A DNA stretch of 59,514 nt, from the NCBI GenBank assembly GCA_937920555.1, contig CAKZTM010000105.1, positions 1-59,514 on the forward strand, read 5' to 3'. Made by a program: the position numbers and the translations under genes. A model generated the notes under the pieces. That model made no database searches and was not told where the DNA came from. It saw nothing but the letters and a program-made list of their open reading frames with translations. Shown here piece after piece: positions 44,733 through 53,085 of this stretch (the stretch's first letter is position 1; each line of letters begins with the position of its first letter). The stretch is from an uncultured Paracoccaceae bacterium. Its GTDB lineage: Bacteria; Pseudomonadota; Alphaproteobacteria; Rhodobacterales; Rhodobacteraceae.

Positions 44733-45812
44733 GTGTTTGCTCCGCGAAAACGCGCGTCACCGATGCCAAAAACCATGCCCCAAAACGGGACGGTTGGCAG
44801 GCCCCATCCCTCCGCACGGCTGGCAGCGCTTCAGCGCAAAGCGAATGCGCACAATACCCCGATGCAGCGCGTGGAAGAGGAGGATTTGCTTCAAGGCAAA
44901 TTGGCTCAGCGCGCCGCCCTTGACGAAGAAGAGGCGTTGCAAGGCAAAGCGCTCGGCTCTGCTGAACGATTTGCCCCCATTCAGGCCAAACCGGGGGACG
45001 GAGCTCTGCCCGAGGACTTGAAGGCCGGTGTCGAAAGCCTGTCCGGCGTGTCCATGGACGGTGTCCGCGTGCACCGAAATTCCAGCGCACCTGCATCCGT
45101 GGGCGCACATGCCTATGCACAAGGCCGCGATATCCATCTGGGCCCCGGCCAAGAGCGGCACCTGCCCCACGAGGCGTGGCATGTGGCCCAACAGGCCCAA
45201 GGGCGCGTGAAACCGACCCGACAACTGGCCGGTGTGGCGGTGAATGACGATGTGGGCTTGGAGACCGAGGCGGATGTGATGGGCGCCAAGGCCATGCAGT
45301 TTCGTGCCGTCAATCGCGCTTCGAACAGCCCTCTGAGCAACTTCGCCAACCCGGTGGATACCATTCAGATGACCCGTTGGAAATTCTACAGCGGTGTTTG
45401 GCATATGTACCCATCAGACCAAGTTGATGATGGCGACATGCCCACCCAACCTGGGAAGGAAGGTGAATACCGCGGTGAACTCCACGAACAACCCACAGGC
45501 GGGGACTATGACGACGTTGAGACACTCCCAAATGGGACAGAGATCGACTGGCCAGCGCTCACAGCTGTGCTGGACGGTTATGATCTTGGTACTGGCGCTG
45601 AGACCGTCTCGGTCAACGCTTGGAAAGAAATGCGCAAAAGATGTTCAGAAGCGATCACTCTGGCCAATAAGAGCCATCCCAACCATGGCAGTAACTTTGA
45701 TAAGAAACAAAAACCGGTCCAACAGATTAAAGATTGGGCCGACCCTATTCAGGGTGATCTCAAGGTGAAGTTGTCGACATATTTTCTCAATGAATACGGC
45801 GTCTACCTTTAA
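44733..45812 (+). CDS. DUF4157 eCIS-core protein with possible C-terminal effector region
   Basis: I chose GTG 44733, 7 bases after AAGGG; the frame opens at TTG 44727 and an inner ATG is at 44763. The 359-aa protein has a disordered N-terminal leader ([20 protein letters not shown], with [21 protein letters not shown]), then a DUF4157 domain near residues 80-165. That domain contains [20 protein letters not shown] and a zinc-metallopeptidase-like HEAWH near 146-150 ([20 protein letters not shown]). After a linker, the last 150 residues ([17 protein letters not shown] onward) match no family I know. DUF4157 proteins are hallmarks of extracellular contractile injection systems and are often toxin carriers. 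The protein is probably loaded in the tube lumen. Confidence 0.87.
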   Translation: MFAPRKRASPMPKTMPQNGTVGRPHPSARLAALQRKANAHNTPMQRVEEEDLLQGKLAQRAALDEEEALQGKALGSAERFAPIQAKPGDGALPEDLKAGVESLSGVSMDGVRVHRNSSAPASVGAHAYAQGRDIHLGPGQERHLPHEAWHVAQQAQGRVKPTRQLAGVAVNDDVGLETEADVMGAKAMQFRAVNRASNSPLSNFANPVDTIQMTRWKFYSGVWHMYPSDQVDDGDMPTQPGKEGEYRGELHEQPTGGDYDDVETLPNGTEIDWPALTAVLDGYDLGTGAETVSVNAWKEMRKRCSEAITLANKSHPNHGSNFDKKQKPVQQIKDWADPIQGDLKVKLSTYFLNEYGVYL

Positions 45813-45971
45813 ACTGGGCCGAATATCCTATGGGTGAAAAAATCCCAAAATCCTTGGACGGGTATGAAACATATTCTTGCTTTTTGGCCCGATCCGTTTA
45901 ACGTTTAAACACACACTTTTTTACTGTTAAATTTTTTCCACACACCAGCCGCGTATTTTGGCTTTGATCAT

Positions 45972-45989
45972 GAGCAAGGGGATTTGCTC
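45972..45989 (+). promoter_or_regulatory. Hairpin presenting the ribosome-binding site of the eCIS structural operon
   Basis: GAGCAA (45972-45977) and TTGCTC (45984-45989) form a 6-base stem whose loop contains GGGGAT, the only purine-rich ribosome-binding candidate before the ATG at 45995. Upstream (45813-45970) the DNA is AT-rich with near-palindromic GTTTAACGTTTAAAC at about 45897-45911, a likely promoter region. Control of cap-gene translation is inference. Confidence 0.4.
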
Positions 45990-45994
45990 GCACA

Positions 45995-46573
45995 ATGATT
46001 GATAAGGCGATACAGATTTTGGCCGACCGGCTGAACCAGCATCTCGGTGCCCGGTTCTCTGTCGATGATGACATCGTCGTGGCCTCCCCGTTGGTGGATG
46101 CCAGCGGTGGGCCTGTGGCCACGACCCGCAACCAGCTTGTGCTGTTTGTGGCCAATATCGACCAAGATACCATGCCTCGAAATTCCGAACTCAGAGCCGG
46201 TGGCGGGTCCAGCGTCACACGGGCGCAGCCCCCCCTCCACCTCAATGTTTATGTGATGATCGCGGCCAATTACGACCCGGAAAACTACACCGAAGCGCTC
46301 AAGGTTTTGTCCGGCGCGCTGCAGTATTTTCAGGCCAATCCGGTTCTGGATGCCTCCAATGCGCCAGAGTTTGGCCAGACCGGCCTTCAAAAACTGCAAA
46401 TGGAGATCAGTAATCTGGGCATTGAGACCGTCGGCCACCTTTGGGGAGTGTCGGGCGGGCGGTACCTACCATCCGTGCTTTACCGCATGCGCACCGTGTC
46501 CATTGATGCCAATGCGGTCATCCGCGAGGATCTGACAATCCGCGCGCCCGCACCACAGGTGGCCCCGTCATGA
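45995..46573 (+). CDS. DUF4255 protein, tail terminator/cap subunit (Afp16/Pvc16-like)
   Basis: This 192-aa protein matches the DUF4255 family of eCIS sheath-end proteins. Seen are the N-terminal helix MIDKAIQILADRLNQHLGAR, then the strand block NQLVLFVANIDQDTMPRN, and the core PPLHLNVYVMIAANYDPENY with EALKVLSGALQYFQANPVLD. It would cap the distal tube/sheath end and set its length. It is the first gene of the main structural operon and overlaps the next gene by 4 bases (ATGA). Confidence 0.85.
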   Translation: MIDKAIQILADRLNQHLGARFSVDDDIVVASPLVDASGGPVATTRNQLVLFVANIDQDTMPRNSELRAGGGSSVTRAQPPLHLNVYVMIAANYDPENYTEALKVLSGALQYFQANPVLDASNAPEFGQTGLQKLQMEISNLGIETVGHLWGVSGGRYLPSVLYRMRTVSIDANAVIREDLTIRAPAPQVAPS

Positions 46574-47313
46574 CCCGCTACACCCCCTATTTTCGCATCG
46601 CCATCTCCCACAGTTACTACGAACCCGGTCAGGCCGTCCCAATCACTGTAACCGCTGATGCGGACACATCGCGGTTCCTTACGCAATTTGACTGCGTGAC
46701 CAAAACCCGCGCGGACGGGCTTGAGGTTTACAGCCCTCAAGATCGCTCGGATCTGGCCGCAAACGGCCCCCAAGAGCTGATTTTTGCGCTAACCGCCCAG
46801 ACCCCGCAATTGCCCGGCCTGACCACACCGGAGCCGCCCAAAATCCGTGGGCCGGGCAATACCTCTTTCACCCCGGCACCTGCCAATTCGCAGCCCAAAC
46901 ACAGGATCGGTAACGTGCAGTTGCAGGTAACCCCCGATCTCTCCGACGGTGTGTTCGAGATCGACTTTCAGGCCATTGCCCTGCGCTGGACCTACGTGGT
47001 CATGGGCGGCGATGTCCCCGACAGCTTCCAAATCAGCGGCCCGGACCCCTACGACCCCGGCACGCCCAAGGCGGTGCTCGAATTTGACGATCTGGGCGAA
47101 ACCGCTTTGGCCAATGGCAAACAGGCGCGGCGTTTTATCTCGCCGCAACCGCTGCGCCTAACGCAACACTCTCCCTACCGATTTGAGCTGTCCATGGAGA
47201 GCCGCTCGGGGGTATCGCAGAAAATATCGCCCCTGCCGGTGGCAGCAACAAACTCGGGATTATCCCGTGTCGACCAAGACCTAAGTGCAGAAATTTATGT
47301 AAATCTTTGGTGA
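46570..47313 (+). CDS. Hypothetical eCIS-locus protein (247 aa)
   Basis: This cytoplasmic, beta-rich protein has no signal or membrane segments. It begins MTRYTPYFRIAISHSYYEPG, and its central Pro-rich stretch is KIRGPGNTSFTPAPANSQPK. The second half has a regular strand pattern (VLEFDDLGETALANGKQARR, FISPQPLRLTQHSPYRFELS). I do not recognise the family. Its 4-base overlap with the cap gene and position just before the sheath gene make it an integral member of the operon, probably a structural or assembly component. The alternative is a locus-specific adaptor or cargo-related protein. Confidence 0.68.
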   Translation: MTRYTPYFRIAISHSYYEPGQAVPITVTADADTSRFLTQFDCVTKTRADGLEVYSPQDRSDLAANGPQELIFALTAQTPQLPGLTTPEPPKIRGPGNTSFTPAPANSQPKHRIGNVQLQVTPDLSDGVFEIDFQAIALRWTYVVMGGDVPDSFQISGPDPYDPGTPKAVLEFDDLGETALANGKQARRFISPQPLRLTQHSPYRFELSMESRSGVSQKISPLPVAATNSGLSRVDQDLSAEIYVNLW

Positions 47314-47326
47314 AAGGAGGCCCCAC

Positions 47327-49207
47327 ATGGCCGTGATGAAAACCCCAGGCGTCTATATTGTTGAGAAAAGTGCATTCCCCAATTCCGTGGTTCAAGTCGC
47401 CACAGCTGTCCCTGCCTTTATCGGATATACCGAAAAAGCGCTGAACGGCAAAAAGTCACTTCACATGACGCCGCGCCGGATTTCGTCGATGGCCGAATAC
47501 ATCACCCATTTTGGCGGTCAGGCCCAACCTGTCTATCAGATTAAGCCGCTTAACGATCAGGATGACGATGACCTGCCAACAGCACAATATGACGCAGATG
47601 GCAGAAAATTCGCCCTGCGCCAAACCAACCCGGCCTTCTGCCTGTTTGGTGCCATGCGGCAGTTTTTTCAAAACGGCGGCGGCCCTTGCTACATTGTGTC
47701 CATCGGCGCCTACAGGGTGCTCAAGGAGGGCAGCGAGGACGAGTATGAGGATAACGTAATTGATCCCGATAAGATGAAAGACGGGATCAAGAAGCTCAAG
47801 AAAGAACAAGAACCCACAATGGTGGTCATTCCAGAGACCACGCGCTTGGATGCGGATAACTCCATTTCCGTGCAACAGGCCATGCTCAACCACTGCGGCA
47901 ATGTGATGAAAAACCGCTTTGCCATTTTGGATATTCACAAGGGTCATTTGGAGCTGGACGACGAGAAAGGTGAGCCGGTCAAGGAGTTTCGCAGCGCCCT
48001 CGGGATCAACTTCCTCGACTACGGTGCGGCCTATTATCCGTGGGTCAACACGACGATCTTCCAGTCGCGGGACTTCACTTTTGACAACATTGATGACGCC
48101 AGCAAAGTCCAGTTCATCGAGCAAATGCGCGGCAGTCTTGAAGCCCCGACCGATGACGCAAAGGCGGAAATCGGGTTCGTGAACTCGCCCCAACTGATGA
48201 AACCCGGCGCACAAGTGCCCGCCGGTGCCTCAACGCCTGCGGATGTAAAATTTGAGCTGGAAAAACCTGATACGGTGATCAAGGCCGATAGCCTTGCGAT
48301 CATTGATCCCGTCGATCCCGATCAGACGTTTGACGCGGACAAAAACACTCTGACCATCAAAAATGAGGGCAAATGGACCGCCGATAAGGCGAAAAATACC
48401 GTCACCTTCAAACCGGTTGCCACCTTCAAGGGCACATCGACCATTCAGCTGCAACTGGCAACAGCCCCCAAACCGGAAACCGGCGCACCTGCTGCGGGCG
48501 ACTTCAAGCCTGTGAAACTCAGCCAGTCCGCGGCGATCCCCGGCCCCACCAAGGAAAATGTGGACAAGACCTTGCGGGCCATTTGTCCGCTATATGTGGA
48601 AGTGATGGACGCCATTGCCTTGCGCGAAAACGCCATGTCACCCGGTGCCACTATGGCCGGGGTCTACACGATGGTGGACAACAATCGCGGGGTTTGGAAA
48701 GCGCCTGCCAATGTCTCGGTCAATTCGGTCAGCTCACCAATGGTCAATGTGAGCCATGAAGATCAGGAGGATCTGAACGTCTCAACCACCGGCAAATCGA
48801 TCAACGCGATCCGGCCGTTTGTGGGCGAAGGCACGCTTGTGTGGGGGGCGCGAACGCTGGACGGCAACTCGCTGGATTGGCGCTATATCAATGTGCGCCG
48901 CACGATGATTATGATCGAGGAATCTATCCGGCTGGCCTCCAAGGCCTATGTGTTTGAGCCCAACGTCGCCAATACATGGGTCACAATCCGCTCGATGATC
49001 GAAAACTTCCTCAATGGGATCTGGAAGCAAGGCGGTCTGGCCGGTGCTGTGCCCGAAGACGCGTTCAGTGTTCACGTCGGACTGGGTGAAACCATGACAC
49101 CCGAAGATATTCTAGAGGGCATTTTACGCGTCACCGTTCTGGTCGCCGTATCACGTCCGGCTGAGTTTATCGAAGTGACCTTCCAGCAGCAGATGCAAAA
49201 ATCATAA
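47327..49207 (+). CDS. Contractile tail sheath protein (Afp2/3/4-like) with an inserted domain
   Basis: This 626-aa phage-type sheath subunit contracts to drive the inner tube. The N-terminus MAVMKTPGVYIVEKSAFPNS and VATAVPAFIGYTEKALNGKK are classic for eCIS sheaths. The C-terminal polymerisation domain is also present: WGARTLDGNSLDWRYINVRR, then MIMIEESIRLASKAYVFEPN and WVTIRSMIENFLNGIWKQG. AAAGGAGG before the ATG gives a strong ribosome-binding site, fitting a protein needed in hundreds of copies. Around residues 300-400 there is a divergent, Ig-like beta-rich insert (VKFELEKPDTVIKADSLA, then WTADKAKNTVTFKPV) likely to be on the outer surface. Only one sheath gene is in the window. Confidence 0.93.
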   Translation: MAVMKTPGVYIVEKSAFPNSVVQVATAVPAFIGYTEKALNGKKSLHMTPRRISSMAEYITHFGGQAQPVYQIKPLNDQDDDDLPTAQYDADGRKFALRQTNPAFCLFGAMRQFFQNGGGPCYIVSIGAYRVLKEGSEDEYEDNVIDPDKMKDGIKKLKKEQEPTMVVIPETTRLDADNSISVQQAMLNHCGNVMKNRFAILDIHKGHLELDDEKGEPVKEFRSALGINFLDYGAAYYPWVNTTIFQSRDFTFDNIDDASKVQFIEQMRGSLEAPTDDAKAEIGFVNSPQLMKPGAQVPAGASTPADVKFELEKPDTVIKADSLAIIDPVDPDQTFDADKNTLTIKNEGKWTADKAKNTVTFKPVATFKGTSTIQLQLATAPKPETGAPAAGDFKPVKLSQSAAIPGPTKENVDKTLRAICPLYVEVMDAIALRENAMSPGATMAGVYTMVDNNRGVWKAPANVSVNSVSSPMVNVSHEDQEDLNVSTTGKSINAIRPFVGEGTLVWGARTLDGNSLDWRYINVRRTMIMIEESIRLASKAYVFEPNVANTWVTIRSMIENFLNGIWKQGGLAGAVPEDAFSVHVGLGETMTPEDILEGILRVTVLVAVSRPAEFIEVTFQQQMQKS

Positions 49208-49231
49208 ATTTACAAAATCAGGAGATAGACC

Positions 49232-49693
49232 ATGGCAGATGATGGTTCCGCACAATCCGCAGAAGGCGTTTGGCCGCTTCCCAAGTTTCATTTCGAGGTT
49301 GACCTGGGCGGCACAAAAGTCGCGTTTCAGGAAATTTCCGGTCTCGACATGGAGACGGAGGCGATTGAATACAGGGCCGGCAACAGCCCTGTGTTCTCCA
49401 AGGTCAAAATGCCCGGCCTCAAGAAGTTCAGCAATATCACCATGAAAAAAGGCATGTTCAAAGGCGACAAGGCACTGATCGATTGGTTTGGTGAGGTGAA
49501 CATGAATGTCATCACCCGCCGCGCATTGACCATTTCGCTTCTTGATGAGGCCCATGCGCCGGTGGTGACCTGGAAGGTCGCAAACGCCTTTCCTGTGAAA
49601 GTCTCGGGCACCGATTTGAAAGCCGAGGGCAATGAGGTGGCGATTGAAACCATCGAGTTGGCCCATGAAGGGCTTTCGGTCGAATACGCCTAA
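49232..49693 (+). CDS. eCIS inner tube protein (gp19/Hcp-like, Afp1-like)
   Basis: This 153-aa phage T4 gp19-type tube subunit forms stacked hexameric rings. Family blocks are FEVDLGGTKVAFQEISGLDM, YRAGNSPVFSKVKMPGLKKF, then WFGEVNMNVITRRALTISLL and the C-terminal VAIETIELAHEGLSVEY. AGGAGA lies 8 bases before the ATG, and the gene is 24 bases past the sheath stop. The short acidic N-terminal leader (ADDGSAQSAEGVWPLPKFH) is typical. It is the probable main tube component; a second, different tube protein follows. Confidence 0.93.
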   Translation: MADDGSAQSAEGVWPLPKFHFEVDLGGTKVAFQEISGLDMETEAIEYRAGNSPVFSKVKMPGLKKFSNITMKKGMFKGDKALIDWFGEVNMNVITRRALTISLLDEAHAPVVTWKVANAFPVKVSGTDLKAEGNEVAIETIELAHEGLSVEYA

Positions 49694-49709
49694 TCGAAAG
49701 GGCTGGGCG

Positions 49710-50168
49710 GTGGCTGATTTCAAACTGCCGGTCGCATTCCATTTTTTGGTTGATGTGGCCGGTGCCGGTTCGGGTGCTGATGATCAATGCGCCTTTCAAG
49801 AAGTGTCCGGGCTGGAGGCTGAGATCAAGACCGAGGACGTTGTTGAGGGCGGCGAAAACCGCTTTCAACACCGACTGCCCAAAGGGGTGACGCGCTCCAA
49901 TATCGTGCTCAAACGCGGGCTCGCAAAGGGCTCCAACCCGCTGGTGAAATGGTGCAAGGACGTGTTTGAAAATGACTTCTCCAAACCCATTGAACCACGC
50001 GCTGTTACCGTATCGCTCTTGGATGAAGAACATGACGCCCTGTGCACATGGTCCATTCAAAACGCCTATCCGGTGAAATGGTCTGTGGGCGGGTTTGACG
50101 CGATGAAGAACGAGATTGCCATAGAAACCATTGAACTGGCCTATACCCGCTGCAAGAGAACAATCTGA
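49710..50168 (+). CDS. eCIS second tube/tube-initiator protein (gp19-like, Afp5-like)
   Basis: From GTG 49710, preceded by AAAGGG, the protein is 152 aa. It has the same fold as the preceding gene's product but clearly diverged: VAFHFLVDVAGAGSGADDQC, then FQEVSGLEAEIKTEDVVEGG, GVTRSNIVLKRGLAKGSNPL and NEIAIETIELAYTRCKRT. Longer upstream frames are out of place. Afp and PVC carry several tube paralogues, where one links the tube to the baseplate hub; that is the likely job here. The stop overlaps the next start (TGATG). Confidence 0.92.
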   Translation: MADFKLPVAFHFLVDVAGAGSGADDQCAFQEVSGLEAEIKTEDVVEGGENRFQHRLPKGVTRSNIVLKRGLAKGSNPLVKWCKDVFENDFSKPIEPRAVTVSLLDEEHDALCTWSIQNAYPVKWSVGGFDAMKNEIAIETIELAYTRCKRTI

Positions 50169-50344
50169 TGCCCGTCGAAATAGGAAGCCTTGTGATCAAA
50201 GCCAGCTTCGGGTCCGACCCGAAGGACAGCCCGGATGGTGCAAGCGCTGAGATATCCGCCAAGATCGCCCGCACCAAACGCGAATTGCGCGCTGAGATGC
50301 ACGAGATGATCCAAGAGGCACTGCGCCGCGAGAAGGAGCGCTAG
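50168..50344 (+). CDS. DUF5908-like small eCIS protein (58 aa)
   Basis: The reading frame from ATG 50168 to TAG 50342-50344 encodes 58 residues. It begins MPVEIGSLVIKASFGSDPKD and ends in a helix with many charges (REAMHEMI-like, EALRREKER). Short proteins with the opening MPxEIxELxIKxxV pattern (DUF5908) sit between tube and hub genes in eCIS loci. The start overlaps the previous stop (TGATG), and the next gene starts 3 bases after its stop, so it is certainly in the operon. Its role is unknown, perhaps in baseplate-tube assembly. It is too short to find by length alone. Confidence 0.72.
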   Translation: MPVEIGSLVIKASFGSDPKDSPDGASAEISAKIARTKRELRAEMHEMIQEALRREKER

Positions 50345-50347
50345 ATC

Positions 50348-51031
50348 GTGGCCAAAAAACTTGTCATCACCGCCTGCACCGTGTCGAAATCCGGCAAAGT
50401 GTCGCCCACCAAAAAATCCTTCAAGCTCCGGATCAACCCCGCCGAGTTCAAGCAAGGCTTGAGCGTGACCTATAAAGGTATCAGCGAGGAGGAAGCAAAA
50501 GTGATCGGGCGCACCGAAGCCTCGCCGACATTTGGCTATATCAACGCCGAGACGCTGGATTTTTCCTTTATCATTGATGGCACCGGCGTGGTGCCCGCGA
50601 CCAAAAAAGAGAAGGTCGCCGACACGGTCGAGGAGCTGCGCCAGATCGTCTACGCCTATAACGGCAAAATCCACGAACCCAATGTGTGCCGTCTGGTCTG
50701 GGGGGACGGGTTGAAGGAATTTGAGGGCCGCCTGACCAAAATGGACGTGAATTACACTCTCTTTCGCCCCTCCGGGGAGGCATTGCGCGCCAAGGTCAGC
50801 CTCAATTTCACCAGCTTCGCCACGCAAAAAGAGGCGGCTCTTATCGCCAATAAATCCTCCCCCGACATGACCCATAAGGTGATCGTGGAGGCCGGAGATA
50901 CATTACCGCTCTTATGCGAACGGATTTACAATGATCCGCTGCAATACCAATTCATCGCCCGCCGGAACCGGCTCAGCGGGTTTCGCGATCTTGTTCCGGG
51001 GACCGAACTTGAATTCCCCCCCATCAGATAG
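50348..51031 (+). CDS. eCIS hub/baseplate adaptor with C-terminal LysM (Afp7/gp53-like)
   Basis: This 227-aa protein starts at GTG 50348. The N-terminal 160 residues form a beta-rich CIS hub domain (FKLRINPAEFKQGLSVTYKG, then IHEPNVCRLVWGDGLKEFEG). The C-terminus is LysM-like: HKVIVEAGDTLPLLCERIYN, then QYQFIARRNRLSGFRDLVPG. In CIS particles this fold seals the junction between spike hub and tube rather than binding cell wall. It lies between the 58-aa gene and the VgrG-like gene, the expected order (Afp7 then Afp8). Confidence 0.87.
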   Translation: MAKKLVITACTVSKSGKVSPTKKSFKLRINPAEFKQGLSVTYKGISEEEAKVIGRTEASPTFGYINAETLDFSFIIDGTGVVPATKKEKVADTVEELRQIVYAYNGKIHEPNVCRLVWGDGLKEFEGRLTKMDVNYTLFRPSGEALRAKVSLNFTSFATQKEAALIANKSSPDMTHKVIVEAGDTLPLLCERIYNDPLQYQFIARRNRLSGFRDLVPGTELEFPPIR

Positions 51032-51041
51032 GCCAGACTAG

Positions 51042-52784
51042 ATGCCCGACACACCGTCGCAAGATGCAGACCAGCCGGTTGAGGTTGAAATCAAAAGCAA
51101 CGGCTCCGCGATCCGCTCAGAAGTGCAGATCATCGCCGTGCGCACCCGCGCCGAGGTCAACCGCGTGCCCGAAGCGGTGATTGTGATCCAGGACGGCGAT
51201 GTGGCAACCTCGGAATTTCCCATCGCCGATAGCAAAGATTTCATCCCCGGCGCAGATATTGAGATCCGTGCCAGCTACGGCAGTGCCCGGTCCGCCACGA
51301 TCTTCAAAGGTGTTGTGACCGCAACCCGGCTCAGGATCGACAGCGATCAGGGACCGCGCCTTGAGATCACCTGCCGCAACAAGGCTTACGTGCTGCTGAA
51401 TGGGGACAGAACGGCCATTTTCAAAGACCAGACCGACAGCAATATCATCGCCAAAGTGATCGGCGACGCGGGCCTGAACTCCAAGGTTGCCAGCACCAAA
51501 TTCAAACATCCCGAGTTCATCCAGATGAAGACGACCGACTGGGATTTCATCGTCGCGCGGGCGGCGGCCAACGGTCTGAACGTGACCGCTCTTGACGACA
51601 CATTGGCAGTGGTCGAACCGGAGTTTTCCGCTGCGCCCAAACTGGTTGTCACCTTCGGGATGGACCTGATCTCGTTTGATGCAGAAATGTCCTCGCGGCT
51701 GCAATTCGCCGAGTATTCCCAAGCCCGGTGGGACCCGAAGGACCAAGCCATGACCCAAAGCACCGCCAAGGCCCAAAGCAACAACAAATGGGGCGATCTC
51801 AGCGCCAAAAAATTGGCCGAAGCCGCAAAGGATCGCACGCAGACAACACATGGCAGCGCCCCCATGGACACCACCTATATGGAAACCGCCATGAAGGGCC
51901 ATGCAACACGGGCCGATCTGGCGGCACTGCAAGGGGTGGTGACATTTCAGGGCAATGCCCAACCGGAACTCAACGGGACTTTGAAACTCGCAGGTCTGGG
52001 CGACCGGTTCTCCGGCACCGGGATCATCTGCGGGGTTATGCACCGGATCGCTGCGGGCCAATGGACCACCCAGACGCAGTTGGGCCTGACGCTCAGCCCC
52101 GACGAAACCCATAACGGCGGCCCGCGCCACGGCCTGATGATCGGCAAGGTGGTGAAACTCGACGAAGACCCAGAAAGCCTCTACCGGATTGCGGTGAAGC
52201 TACCGGAAATCGACGGCGGCGAGACACCGGTCTGGGCGCGCCTTGGGCTCGATTATGCGACCACCGAGGCAGGTATGATGTTCCTGCCCGAAATAGACGA
52301 CGAGGTGGTGATCGGGTTTTTGGACGACGCGCCCGTGTCGCCGGTTATTCTGGGCAGCTTGCACAATCCCAAAAGCGCGCAACCCAAAAACTTCACCCCG
52401 GCCCAAGAAAACAACACCAAGGTCATCGTGACCCGGTCGCAATTGAAAGTCATCTTTGACGAGGACAAGAAAGTCCTGACCCTTGAAACCCCCGGCGGCA
52501 ACACGGCGGTGCTCGATGACGACGCCAAGTCGGTCACTCTGACCGATCTCAATGGCAATACGGTCGAACTTGGAACCAGCGGCATAACCCTGGAGAGTAA
52601 AAGCGATGTGACCATCAAGGCCAGCGGCAATATCGACCTGAAAGCCGGCTCCAATGTCACCCTTGGCGGCGGGCAAATCGAAGCCTCCGCCGATATGGGG
52701 TTCAAAGCCTCTGGCGGGGCGTCGGCGGAAGTGACATCGGGCGGGACCATGACTGTCAAAGGCAGTCTGGTTCAGATCAACTAG
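51042..52784 (+). CDS. eCIS spike protein (VgrG/gp27-gp5-like, Afp8-like)
   Basis: This 580-aa protein is the central spike trimer. The N-terminal gp27-like region includes EIRASYGSARSATIFKGVVT and CRNKAYVLLNGDRTAIFKDQ. A gp5 OB-fold follows (HGLMIGKVVKLDEDPESLYR, then EAGMMFLPEIDDEVVIGFLD, ending SPVILGSLHNPK). A C-terminal triple beta-helix has short repeats (KSDVTIKASGNIDLKAGSNV, then GGTMTVKGSLVQI). No lysozyme or extra effector domain is fused. The PAAR tip is encoded 10 bases downstream. It starts 10 bases after the hub gene. Confidence 0.93.
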   Translation: MPDTPSQDADQPVEVEIKSNGSAIRSEVQIIAVRTRAEVNRVPEAVIVIQDGDVATSEFPIADSKDFIPGADIEIRASYGSARSATIFKGVVTATRLRIDSDQGPRLEITCRNKAYVLLNGDRTAIFKDQTDSNIIAKVIGDAGLNSKVASTKFKHPEFIQMKTTDWDFIVARAAANGLNVTALDDTLAVVEPEFSAAPKLVVTFGMDLISFDAEMSSRLQFAEYSQARWDPKDQAMTQSTAKAQSNNKWGDLSAKKLAEAAKDRTQTTHGSAPMDTTYMETAMKGHATRADLAALQGVVTFQGNAQPELNGTLKLAGLGDRFSGTGIICGVMHRIAAGQWTTQTQLGLTLSPDETHNGGPRHGLMIGKVVKLDEDPESLYRIAVKLPEIDGGETPVWARLGLDYATTEAGMMFLPEIDDEVVIGFLDDAPVSPVILGSLHNPKSAQPKNFTPAQENNTKVIVTRSQLKVIFDEDKKVLTLETPGGNTAVLDDDAKSVTLTDLNGNTVELGTSGITLESKSDVTIKASGNIDLKAGSNVTLGGGQIEASADMGFKASGGASAEVTSGGTMTVKGSLVQIN

Positions 52785-52794
52785 GAGAACAACA

Positions 52795-53085
52795 ATGCCA
52801 CCAGCAGCACGGCTCACAGATATGCATACCTGCCCGATGGTCACCGGCATCGTGCCCCATGTGGGCGGGCCGATTATCGGACCCGGTGTATCAACCGTGT
52901 TGGTGGGCGGCATGCCTGCGGCTGTGGTCGGCGACAATGTCACCTGCGTGGGACCACCTGCCACCATCGTCAAAGGCTCCGGCACGGTGATGATCGGGGG
53001 CAAACCGGCAGCACGTATGGGCGACAGCACGGCCCATGGCGGCACCATCGTTCTGGGGCTTCCAACCGTGATGATCGGAGGCTGA
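52795..53085 (+). CDS. PAAR-type spike-tip protein (Afp10-like)
   Basis: This 96-aa PAAR-repeat cone caps the VgrG-like spike. Repeats are readable: AARLTDMHTCPMVTGIVPHV, PAAVVGDNVTCVGP, and PAARMGDSTAHGGTIVLGLP. The His/Cys residues (His11, Cys13, Cys51, His80) fit the zinc site of PAAR tips. AGGAG lies 8 bases before the ATG, and the stop overlaps the gp25-like start. There is no C-terminal extension, so the tip itself carries no toxin. Confidence 0.92.
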   Translation: MPPAARLTDMHTCPMVTGIVPHVGGPIIGPGVSTVLVGGMPAAVVGDNVTCVGPPATIVKGSGTVMIGGKPAARMGDSTAHGGTIVLGLPTVMIGG

